From Methylophilales bacterium MBRSF5 (GTDB lineage: Bacteria > Pseudomonadota > Gammaproteobacteria > Burkholderiales > Methylophilaceae), in contig CP011001.1 in the NCBI GenBank assembly GCA_001044335.1, forward strand, positions 682,001 to 746,000: a stretch of DNA of 64,000 nt, read 5' to 3'. Position 1 is the first letter of the stretch, and each line of letters opens with the position of its first letter. This document shows positions 55,831 through 63,125 of this stretch, one piece after another. The position numbers and the translations under genes are program-made. The notes beneath the pieces are model-generated. The model worked only from the letters and a program-made list of their open reading frames with translations. It was not told where the DNA came from and searched no databases.

Positions 55831-56238
55831 TTAAATACTTTTGAATTGCATAAGAATGTTCTTTGCAAGAGAGGCATTAATAGCATTCCAGTCCATTAGA
55901 TTGCCGTTATCTTTTTGGTAGCCTTTGATTTTATCTCGATCATAAAAATCTAAATTAATAAAACGCATCGACCACGCTGCAAATTCTCTGACATCAATAT
56001 CCTTCTCAGATATTAGGTTGACATTAAAGTGACGAGGGTCCTTGCAAATCTTTTTATAAAGATTTTTAAGATCTTTTTCTTCGCCCTCAAGAACCTGGCA
56101 AAAGGAACCTTGATCGTAGAGCAATAACCCTGTGATACTGTGATCAGAATTATGACGCATGCTTTCAAACATGATGGACTGCAGGTCGTCCTTAGTCATC
56201 CTGTTAGCAGCATTACTCACATAAATTAATTCAAACAT
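55831..56238 (-). CDS. BLUF-domain blue-light photoreceptor (short, stand-alone)
   Basis: A BLUF protein of about 135 residues, starting MFELIYVSNA at the ATG at 56238 with a GGGGAGG ribosome-binding site; a TTG two codons upstream is less likely. The flavin-binding Tyr (Y6), Asn (N31 in RHNSDHSITGLLLY) and Gln (FCQVLEGE) of the BLUF photocycle are present. There is no output domain, so it should act through a partner. It heads an operon with psiE and a DASS permease. Confidence 0.88.
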   Translation of the reverse strand: MFELIYVSNAANRMTKDDLQSIMFESMRHNSDHSITGLLLYDQGSFCQVLEGEEKDLKNLYKKICKDPRHFNVNLISEKDIDVREFAAWSMRFINLDFYDRDKIKGYQKDNGNLMDWNAINASLAKNILMQFKSI

Positions 56239-56533
56239 TCCCAAACCTCCCCTTTTGAGAAAAGTCTTAAAGTTAGTTATAAATTAGCATATAAAAATTT
56301 ACGTTGCAATAATTAATTTGCTGTGGATAAATCTGTGGATAAATTAAAAAAATTAAAATTTAAACAATTGTGATTTAATTTAACAAAACATATATTAAAA
56401 ATTAATATTTAAAAACAATAATTTATCAGTAACAAAAAAAATATATCAGGTATAGGTAAAATCAAAGAGATTTAATTTTTATATAAAAAAAAATATAAAA
56501 CTGTGGATAAATCGTAGGATAACTTAATTTTGA
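56239..56533. other. AT-rich spacer with three exact DnaA-box sequences
   Basis: The 295-base spacer lies between the 3' end of metY and the BLUF start. It is nearly all A and T apart from three TGTGGATAA sequences (56322-56330, 56334-56342, 56502-56510), each an exact reverse complement of TTATCCACA, in the same orientation. No ORF is evident. Confidence 0.6.
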
Positions 56534-57811
56534 CTATCCCTGAGACGCTTTTAAAGCTTGATCTATATCCGCAATAATATCCTCTATATGTTCAATACCT
56601 ACAGAAATTCTGACCATATCTTCCGAAACACCTGCGCTTTTCAACTCCGTAGGGTTAAGTTGTCGATGCGTGGTAGATGCAGGGTGACATGCCAATGATT
56701 TTGCATCCCCAATATTCACTAAACGAAGAATCATTTGCAGGGCATCAATAAACTTTGCTCCAGCCTCCAGGCCTCCCTTCACACCAAAGCTGACAATACC
56801 TGAGGCCTTTCCTTTTGAGATTTTTTTACAAACATCATGATACTTATCTGTGGCAAGTCCTGCATAATTAACCCAATTTACACTTGCATGACTTTTTAAA
56901 TATTCTGCTAATGCTTGGGCATTTTCACAGTGTCTTTCAATCCTCAAACCTAGCGTCTCTAGTCCCTGAAGAATCTGAAATGCACTAAAGGCTGACAGCG
57001 CTGACCCGGTATTTCTTAATGGCACAACCCGACATCTTCCAATGAATGCTGCGGGACCCAACGCCTCAGTGTAAACAACCCCATGGTATGAAGGATCAGG
57101 CTCATTCAACATTGGAAATCTTTCTTTATTTTTTGCCCAATCAAATTTTCCTGAATCAACAATTATCCCCCCCACCGTTGTTCCATGGCCACCTATATAT
57201 TTTGTTAATGAATGAACAACAATGTCTGCACCAAAATCTATAGGTTTACATAAATACGGAGTCGGGACTGTGTTATCAACAATTAAGGGTATCCCATGCT
57301 TGTGAGCAATTTTTGCTAAGTTCTCAATATCAACCACATTGCCTAGTGGATTACCAATCGATTCACAATAAATAGCCTTCGTTTTGTCATCAATAGATAG
57401 TTCTATTAAGTCAAAATCAGAAGCATCAACCATCTTTACCTCAATGCCCTGCTGAGGAAATGTGTGTGCAAATAAGTTAAATGTCCCTCCATACAGCTGA
57501 TTAGCACTAATGATATTATCTCCAGCTCTAGTGATGCACTGGATTGAATAAGTAATAGCTGCCATTCCTGAAGCCAAGGCCAATGCACCAATGCCTCCTT
57601 CCATTTCAGCAATTCTCTGCTCTAAAACAGCATTGGTTGGATTCATAATTCTTGAATAAATATTACCTTCAACTTTTAGATCAAAGAGGTCGGCTCCATG
57701 TTGTGTGTTATCGAAGGTAAATGATGTTGTCTGATAGATTGGAGTTGTGGCTGCTTTGGTGGTAGATTCTGATGTGTACCCGGAGTGCAGTGCTATGCTT
57801 TCTAAGTTCAT
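56534..57811 (-). CDS. metY: O-acetylhomoserine aminocarboxypropyltransferase (sulfhydrylase) MetY
   Basis: A PLP enzyme of 425 residues that makes homocysteine from O-acetylhomoserine and sulfide. TPIYQTTSF, the PLP-binding Lys in VHSLTKYIGGHGT, and DPSYHGVVY with the typical insert of MetY (longer than MetB/MetZ) support the call. A GGATAA ribosome-binding region precedes the ATG. I see no SAM riboswitch in the short leader. Confidence 0.94.
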   Translation of the reverse strand: MNLESIALHSGYTSESTTKAATTPIYQTTSFTFDNTQHGADLFDLKVEGNIYSRIMNPTNAVLEQRIAEMEGGIGALALASGMAAITYSIQCITRAGDNIISANQLYGGTFNLFAHTFPQQGIEVKMVDASDFDLIELSIDDKTKAIYCESIGNPLGNVVDIENLAKIAHKHGIPLIVDNTVPTPYLCKPIDFGADIVVHSLTKYIGGHGTTVGGIIVDSGKFDWAKNKERFPMLNEPDPSYHGVVYTEALGPAAFIGRCRVVPLRNTGSALSAFSAFQILQGLETLGLRIERHCENAQALAEYLKSHASVNWVNYAGLATDKYHDVCKKISKGKASGIVSFGVKGGLEAGAKFIDALQMILRLVNIGDAKSLACHPASTTHRQLNPTELKSAGVSEDMVRISVGIEHIEDIIADIDQALKASQG

Positions 57812-57894
57812 GGTTATCCTTTAATTGTGTGTTTAATAACATTTTAGGGTTTTAAGAATAAAATTCAAATTTTCTAAATATCAAAATTAGGAAC

Positions 57895-59109
57895 TTATTT
57901 CTTTAAATGTACTTTTAGATAAACGAGATAGATAAATGTTATTAAATGAATTAATACAACACATCCAAAGAAATAGGTCATTGATAGGGGTGAGTTGAAT
58001 AAATTAATCCACACTAAAAATACAAACACATGAAGTATTAAAAATTTAAAGGTAAGCTTATTGATAAAATGAGTGCTAAAAAACTTTCGTAAAATAGGAT
58101 AATTCAGTATTTTAATAATGGCATGCAAAGCCCATATTACAGTCATCATTTGAATTAACTTGATTGCTTCATAATAGTCCTCGCTAAAAAATTTCATAAC
58201 AATGTCTTTAGCAAAAAAACTAACAATAAAAGCAAGCATCAAATAAGTTGAGATGAAAAATAAAACACTAGGTATAGTTTTGTTAAAGCTACTCTCCTTA
58301 GAATATATTCTGATCGACTGGGCAATCACATTGGTTAAGGCACCTCCCATTCGGTAAACTTGATCACCTAGGTTAAAGATTGCCATAGCCATTGGTCCTC
58401 CTACGATAGTAAGACCAAATCCCCATAAGGTGTTAATTTGATTATTAGTAACTGCATTTAATAAATAAGGGAAACTCGATTGAATAACAAGCGTGAACTG
58501 TTTTTTATTAAAATTTATCCAGGAGTAGGAATGTCGCATAATCATATGCCAATATGCATACAACGTAATTGCCCCCATATTAATTCCTTGAGCTAAGAAA
58601 GCCCAGTAAGCAGATGAATTATCGTTAACCAAGAAATATATGACGAGCAAATAAACCAGTCGAGATATTAATGTTGGCAAAATCATAGTTTGTGGAATTT
58701 TGTTGACTTGAAAAAACCACAGTGGGTATGCACCCCACATTAAAATGCTTGGAATAATACTCATCCAAAACAACAGAGGAAAGTTAAGTAAGTTTGCCAT
58801 AATTAAAAAAAGGATAATCAACAAACAAACAACAGCGATGCTTAATCTGAGGCTCAGCAGAAGACTAATTAATCTATTTTTATCGCGCAGTGTTTTTGCC
58901 CTACTCCAATTCTCTATACTAAAATGCTGAACCCCCCAGTCACTAACGACCCAAGATAATTGCACCAGCACAAAACCTATGGCCACTTGACCAAAAATAA
59001 AAAAATCCAACCGTGACGCTAAGATAGGAATAGCAATAAGAACCGAGAGTTGATTGGTAAGTATTATTGAACCCCGACTAAGGGCATGCTTGAGAATATT
59101 AAAGAACAT
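57895..59109 (-). CDS. Polysaccharide flippase (Wzx/MOP superfamily)
   Basis: A 404-residue protein with about twelve membrane helices and the polysaccharide biosynthesis protein pattern (ALSRGSIILTNQLSVLIAIPILASRL, IFNLGDQVYRM). It should flip an undecaprenyl-linked oligosaccharide. It lies outside the main island, beside the quinone oxidoreductase gene, so a second glycan pathway or an O-unit of a different type is possible. The start ATG is at 59109. Confidence 0.8.
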   Translation of the reverse strand: MFFNILKHALSRGSIILTNQLSVLIAIPILASRLDFFIFGQVAIGFVLVQLSWVVSDWGVQHFSIENWSRAKTLRDKNRLISLLLSLRLSIAVVCLLIILFLIMANLLNFPLLFWMSIIPSILMWGAYPLWFFQVNKIPQTMILPTLISRLVYLLVIYFLVNDNSSAYWAFLAQGINMGAITLYAYWHMIMRHSYSWINFNKKQFTLVIQSSFPYLLNAVTNNQINTLWGFGLTIVGGPMAMAIFNLGDQVYRMGGALTNVIAQSIRIYSKESSFNKTIPSVLFFISTYLMLAFIVSFFAKDIVMKFFSEDYYEAIKLIQMMTVIWALHAIIKILNYPILRKFFSTHFINKLTFKFLILHVFVFLVWINLFNSPLSMTYFFGCVVLIHLITFIYLVYLKVHLKK

Positions 59110-59122
59110 TAGTCACTATTCA

Positions 59123-60133
59123 CTAATATTGGATACAAATTTTACCAAAATGTTGATTGGATTCTTGATGTTTGAAGGCATCAATCAAACTTTCAAATGG
59201 GAACACCTTGTCAATAACTGGCTTAAATTGATATTGATTGATGGCATTAATCATATTCAGCTGATGCTGACGGTTTCCAACCAGAACTCCCTGAATTTTA
59301 ATCTGTTTTAGAAGCAAATTGATCATGTCTAATTTTCCATCGAGGCCGCTTAAAATACCAATAAAGGAAATATGGCCATTCACTTTACAAGCCGTCAATG
59401 AATGGTTGATGGTGTTTGGACCTCCAACATCAACAACATAATCAACTCCTTGACCGTTAGTCCAATCTAAAACAGCATTGCCCCATTCAGGGTTTTTTTT
59501 ATAATTGATGCAATAATCAGCACCAAACTCATACAGTCTTTTTATTTTGTCATCACTAGAGCTGGTTGCAACAACTCTTGCTCCAATCATCTTGGCAAAC
59601 TGTAAAGCATAGATAGATACCCCGCCGGTACCTTGAATAAGAATGGTGTCATTTTTTGTAATTTGTGTATCCTCGAACAAGGCACGCCAGGCCGTTAAAG
59701 CGGCTGTAGTTAATGTTGAAGACTCAAGATGTGTCCAAAGTTTTGGAGCCTTGGTAAAAAAATTTTCATCCACTGCAACATAATCACGAGCATAGCCATC
59801 AACACCATCCCCAGGAACTGTTTTAAAGTCTGAATAAATTGGCTCACCTTTATCCCAATCAGGGAAAAAGGTACTAACCACATGATCGCCCACTTTGAAA
59901 TTTTTTACATTGGTCCCGATGGCAACAATTTCCCCCGCCCCATCTGACATTGGAATTCTGTCCTCTGTTGGTCCCCACATTCCGGACACAACAGCATAGT
60001 CATGGTAATTTAATGATGAGGCTTTAATTTTGACTAGAATCTGGTGCTCATTGATAGCTGGAATATCACTTGTTGTAATAGATACCGAATCAAAACCACC
60101 ACCTTGATTTATTCGTAAAATTCTTGACTGCAT
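59123..60133 (-). CDS. Zinc-independent medium-chain dehydrogenase (quinone oxidoreductase-like)
   Basis: A 336-residue MDR-superfamily enzyme: GDGAG-type N-terminal region (PMSDGAGEIVAIG), nucleotide-binding loop GTGGVSIYALQFAK and DVGGPNTINHSL. The catalytic zinc ligands (Cys, His) of alcohol dehydrogenases are not visible (LNYHDYAVV), so it belongs with the zinc-free group. The substrate is unknown. The ATG at 60133 starts MQSRILRI. Confidence 0.85.
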   Translation of the reverse strand: MQSRILRINQGGGFDSVSITTSDIPAINEHQILVKIKASSLNYHDYAVVSGMWGPTEDRIPMSDGAGEIVAIGTNVKNFKVGDHVVSTFFPDWDKGEPIYSDFKTVPGDGVDGYARDYVAVDENFFTKAPKLWTHLESSTLTTAALTAWRALFEDTQITKNDTILIQGTGGVSIYALQFAKMIGARVVATSSSDDKIKRLYEFGADYCINYKKNPEWGNAVLDWTNGQGVDYVVDVGGPNTINHSLTACKVNGHISFIGILSGLDGKLDMINLLLKQIKIQGVLVGNRQHQLNMINAINQYQFKPVIDKVFPFESLIDAFKHQESNQHFGKICIQY

Positions 60134-60353
60134 AAATAACTTAGGAAATTTAAAGTAGTTTAAATTATAAACACAAAACTTTTACTTATAATTTTATTGA
60201 AGGATTTTCTATTTAAAATTTGAATCATTATTGAAAGGAAAAAAAGGGGTGGGTGTTTATCTTTAAAAGGTTTTGATAATTTTTACGTTTTTAAACTCGA
60301 TTGAGCGAAAATATTAACCGATTAAAACGATTAATTCACCAATGAAAAGAAGA
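60134..60353. other. Intergenic segment upstream of the quinone oxidoreductase gene
   Basis: About 220 bases with no recognisable gene. It contains an A-rich, G-rich patch (AAAAAGGGGTGGGTG) near 60240 and the repeat ACCGATTAAAACGATTAA near 60320. It ends at the copy of the ssrA 3' end. No feature is clear. Confidence 0.4.
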
Positions 60354-60369
60354 AATGGTGGAGCTGGGG
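60354..60369. repeat. 16-bp copy of the ssrA 3' end (att-like site, distal)
   Basis: AATGGTGGAGCTGGGG here is identical to 61888-61903, the 3' end of ssrA plus two flanking bases. After the repeat the two copies diverge. Such duplications are left when an element integrates at a tmRNA or tRNA 3' end. Confidence 0.6.
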
Positions 60370-60381
60370 AACATCAGACCC

Positions 60382-60473
60382 TTTTCTATAATGTTCTATA
60401 ATCATCTTAATTATTGATATTAAATAATCTCTATTCATCCGTTTAAGTCTATAATTTTCTATAGTGTTCTTAG
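60382..60473. repeat. Imperfect direct repeat of 19 bp near the att-like site
   Basis: TTTTCTATAATGTTCTATA (60382-60400) and TTTTCTATAGTGTTCTTAG (60455-60473) match at 16 of 19 positions. They lie beside the att-like copy and the TGGTATACA repeats and may be protein-binding sites. Confidence 0.4.
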
Positions 60474-60489
60474 GTAATCTATTTAAAAG

Positions 60490-60527
60490 TGGTATACAAA
60501 TGAAGTGGTATACAGAATTGGTATACA
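60490..60527. repeat. Three tandem TGGTATACA repeats
   Basis: Identical 9-mers at 60490-60498, 60506-60514 and 60519-60527, each with the palindromic core GTATAC. Spacing is 16 and 13 bases between starts. They could be operators or integrase arm-type sites; nothing else in the window carries them. Confidence 0.6.
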
Positions 60528-60648
60528 TGTTTATAAACTTAACAAATAAATAATAATAAAATTAATTACTGATAAGTAAAATTAATTAGTGTTCTGATAG
60601 TTAGTGTGCTAATAATTATATTGGTTCACAAATTATAAGGACATAAAT

Positions 60649-60747
60649 ATGTTTAAAAATACAGTTTTTGATTTATTTGTTATTCTTTATCTGCTTTTTG
60701 GAATTGCAATCTCAGTATATTTATCTCTTTATTTTGTGTTGTCTTAA
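60649..60747 (+). CDS. Small single-span membrane peptide, 32 residues, ahead of the globin gene
   Basis: The product starts MFKNTVFDLFVILYLLFG and is almost entirely hydrophobic. An AAGGAC ribosome-binding site lies about 8 bases upstream of the ATG. Its stop is 22 bases before the globin start. It could be a membrane peptide or a translated leader controlling the globin gene. I do not recognise the family. Confidence 0.5.
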   Translation: MFKNTVFDLFVILYLLFGIAISVYLSLYFVLS

Positions 60748-60769
60748 AAATTCTTCGAGGAGGAATATT

Positions 60770-61306
60770 ATGGGAAGAGTAATTTTATTTAACTCATTTG
60801 TTGCAATAAGTTTTATTTTTGCAACAATTTTTAGTCAATCTGTATTAGCTGAAGATAAAAAAGAGAGTTTGTACACGAGATTAGGTGGTATCTATAATAT
60901 CGCAATCACAGTGGACCACTTGGTTGATAAACTCTATACAAATCATGCACTTAATGCTAATCCGAACATTAAAAATGTTCATGACCAAATTCATACTAAA
61001 GCGGGTTTTAAAGTTTGGTTAACCAATTGGGTTGCAAAAAGAACTGGAGGTCCAGATGTTTATAAACCTGATGAATTTGGTAGAGGTAAAAATATGAAAG
61101 ATTCACACCCACATCTAAAAATTACAGATCGTGAATTTGACATTATTATGACCGAATGTTTACAAACATTCTATAACTTCAATGTACCTGATCAAGAGAT
61201 ATCTGAATTAATGGCTGATCTTCAAAGCTTTAGGGATGATATTGTAACTAACCCTACAGAAGGTTATAAGAGTCCTTATCAGATTCAAGAAAAATATAGA
61301 AATTAA
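60770..61306 (+). CDS. Exported group 1 truncated hemoglobin
   Basis: A 178-residue protein starting at the ATG at 60770, with a strong GGAGGA site. The first 28 residues are a Sec signal peptide (VAISFIFATIFSQSVLAED). The mature part begins with SLYTRLGGIYNIAITVDHLVDKL, the start of group I truncated globins, and has the proximal heme His in SHPHLKITDREFD. It would bind heme and O2 or NO in the periplasm. An in-frame ATG far upstream (60668) overlaps the small ORF and is not used. The partner gene is the convergent regulator. Confidence 0.87.
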   Translation: MGRVILFNSFVAISFIFATIFSQSVLAEDKKESLYTRLGGIYNIAITVDHLVDKLYTNHALNANPNIKNVHDQIHTKAGFKVWLTNWVAKRTGGPDVYKPDEFGRGKNMKDSHPHLKITDREFDIIMTECLQTFYNFNVPDQEISELMADLQSFRDDIVTNPTEGYKSPYQIQEKYRN

Positions 61307-61315
61307 AAGTATTTA

Positions 61316-61345
61316 AAAAAAAGAGGGGGTTAGCCCCTCTTTTTT
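61316..61345. terminator. Bidirectional terminator between the globin and OhrR genes
   Basis: GAGGGG-GTTAG-CCCCTC forms the core stem, flanked by an A-run and a T-run. It ends the globin transcript, and the stop codon of the convergent regulator gene lies inside its T-tract. Confidence 0.85.
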
Positions 61346-61826
61346 ATTTACACAATATTAGTTTTAAAGATTCACGATCCTCTTCGCTAATATCCATAAT
61401 TTGTGATAACTCATTAAGTCTTTGTTTTAAATCATCAAAATCTTGTTTTGGTAGATGTGTTTTACAAGCAACTTTATCTTGAATTAAAGCTACTTTCTCC
61501 TCGAGGTCTCGACCTTTTTTTGTTATTGATATATTTATTAATCTTTCATCAGACTTATCTCTTTGTTTCTTGATCAAACCTTGATCGATAAGCTTCTTAA
61601 TTATTGGTGTAACTGTTGGTGCATCAAGATTGAGTTTTTTTGCAATTTCACTAGCAGTAACTGTCGTATCTTCATTTTCCCACACAACCAATAAAACAAG
61701 GTATTGAGGATAGGTAATGCCAAATTCTTTTAGGTAAAACCGATAATATCGAGTAACTGCATTTGTAGCAGAATATAGTGCAAAGCAGAGTTGGTTTTTT
61801 AAAAGTAAATTGGAAAAATTTGTCAT
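61344..61826 (-). CDS. OhrR-type MarR family transcriptional regulator
   Basis: A 160-residue winged-helix regulator. The N-terminal KNQLCFALYSATNAVTRYYR contains the redox Cys (C14) in the exact context used by OhrR to sense organic hydroperoxides, and TYPQYLVLLVVWE follows. The wing is in KKQRDKSDERLINISIT. It probably represses an ohr-type gene or the globin; no ohr gene is in the window. It lies inside the segment bracketed by the ssrA repeats and ends in the shared terminator. Confidence 0.85.
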   Translation of the reverse strand: MTNFSNLLLKNQLCFALYSATNAVTRYYRFYLKEFGITYPQYLVLLVVWENEDTTVTASEIAKKLNLDAPTVTPIIKKLIDQGLIKKQRDKSDERLINISITKKGRDLEEKVALIQDKVACKTHLPKQDFDDLKQRLNELSQIMDISEEDRESLKLILCK

Positions 61827-61887
61827 AGTTGTTAAGTTAATTGATCACTTTAAAACATTCAAGAAAATAAATAATCTATTAATATTT

Positions 61888-61903
61888 AATGGTGGAGCTG
61901 GGG
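61888..61903. repeat. 16-bp repeat at the ssrA 3' end (att-like site, proximal)
   Basis: This is the tmRNA 3' acceptor end (CCACCA on the minus strand) plus two outside bases; an exact copy is at 60354-60369. Confidence 0.6.
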
Positions 61904-62240
61904 GGAATCGAACCCCCGTCCGCGAATCCTCCGCAGATAGTTCTACATACTTAGCTTATTATTTAATTTAATTAACACTTCAGTAACAAGCAACCAAATA
62001 TATTAACGAGTCACCTTAAATTTAAGAAACTACTAAGTAACCCAATAATTTCCGAGCCTCTCTGTATGACGCTGAAACCTGAGCGAGTGGCATATCAGGA
62101 CAGCGTTTAGCTGGATTAAGCAGCTAAAGCGTAGTTATCGTCGTTTGCGATTACTAATTTTCTAGCTTTTTTTACGAGGACACTAGGCCTCGGTATGCCC
62201 TATTCTGTTTTGTAACCCACGTCGAAACCGGGTCAGCCCC
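61890..62240 (-). ncRNA. ssrA: Transfer-messenger RNA (tmRNA)
   Basis: The 351-base RNA rescues stalled ribosomes together with SmpB. The 5' end GGGGCUGA pairs with the 3' CAGCUCC before the encoded CCA, and the T-arm GGGTTCGAATCCC-type hairpin is near the 3' end. The tag reading frame at 62148-62116 encodes ANDDNYALAA and a TAA stop, one residue from the E. coli tag ANDENYALAA. smpB lies directly upstream on the same strand, and a TATAAT at 62259-62254 next to the smpB stop may be its promoter. Confidence 0.97.
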
Positions 62241-62259
62241 AAAACATAATCTAATTATA

Positions 62260-62715
62260 CTATGCTTGTTTATTGGTAGATCGTAAAATACGTTCTTTTT
62301 CACGCTGCCAATCTTTTTCTTTTTCTGTTTGACGTTTATCGTATTGCTTCTTGCCCTTTGCCAAACCGACCTGAACCTTTATTTTTCCTTTGGAAAAATG
62401 AAAGTCTAGTGGGACTAGAGTAAAGCCTGATCGTTCCACTTTACCAATGAGTTTGACGATCTCCTGACCCTTTAAAAGAAGCTTTCTAGTGCGAATCGCA
62501 TCCGGTCTGATATGGGTTGAGGCGGCTCCTAAGGGTGTAATATGGCAACCTAATAAATATATTTCACCTCTTTGAATAATGACATAGGATTCTTTGATAT
62601 TAATCCGATTGTCTCGTATTGCCTTCACTTCCCAACCTTCTAAAACAATACCTGCCTCATATTTCTCTTCGATGAAGTAATCATGGAAAGCTTTTTTATT
62701 AGTGATGATTGTCAT
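62260..62715 (-). CDS. smpB: SsrA-binding protein SmpB
   Basis: A 151-residue RNA-binding protein required for trans-translation. [21 protein letters not shown] and [21 protein letters not shown] are conserved, and the C-terminal lysine/arginine-rich tail ([24 protein letters not shown]) inserts into the mRNA channel. It overlaps the GtrA gene upstream by four bases. Confidence 0.97.
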   Translation of the reverse strand: MTIITNKKAFHDYFIEEKYEAGIVLEGWEVKAIRDNRINIKESYVIIQRGEIYLLGCHITPLGAASTHIRPDAIRTRKLLLKGQEIVKLIGKVERSGFTLVPLDFHFSKGKIKVQVGLAKGKKQYDKRQTEKEKDWQREKERILRSTNKQA

Positions 62716-63125
62716 TTTTTTATAAAAGTAAAATTTTTATGTAGCCAGTAACTTGAAAATACTGAACTGAGTATAGCTAAACCATGAGCAAGGTACAAAT
62801 ATTCGTAATCAAAATATTTATAAAAACTATTCTTTAATAAAACTGTAACAATATAAATTTGTAATAAGGCTATTACATTAACAACGAAAAAAATAGCTGG
62901 TGATCCTTCTTTATTTTCTTCATGACTAACAAATACAAAATTTTTAAAAAGATAGTAGGCAGTAATCATCCCAAGAATATAAGCAAATGTAATTGAGATA
63001 TATAAATCTAAAAATGCACTAAACAATATTCTTGATGAAAAATTTACAAAAGCAGCAAAACCACCGCATGCTAAAAACAGCAGTTTCTCCTTATATTTGA
63101 AAATAATATCTTTAGAAGTATTCAT
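62712..63125 (-). CDS. GtrA-family membrane protein
   Basis: A 137-residue protein with four membrane helices ([21 protein letters not shown] at the start, [10 protein letters not shown] at the end), in the GtrA family. It overlaps its neighbours on both sides, so it may be co-transcribed with the FAD oxidoreductase. A GT2 partner could lie beyond the window edge. Confidence 0.83.
   Translation of the reverse strand: MNTSKDIIFKYKEKLLFLACGGFAAFVNFSSRILFSAFLDLYISITFAYILGMITAYYLFKNFVFVSHEENKEGSPAIFFVVNVIALLQIYIVTVLLKNSFYKYFDYEYLYLAHGLAILSSVFSSYWLHKNFTFIKK

Noticed and set aside
57812-57894. SAM riboswitch upstream of metY
   Set aside because: The 83-base spacer is AT-rich with no multi-helix structure or conserved riboswitch core visible.
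60331-60528. 65-codon ORF on the minus strand across the att-like copy and the TGGTATACA repeats
   Set aside because: Low-complexity product shaped by the DNA repeats, no ribosome-binding site seen and no recognisable domain; I looked for the tail of an integrase and could not support one.
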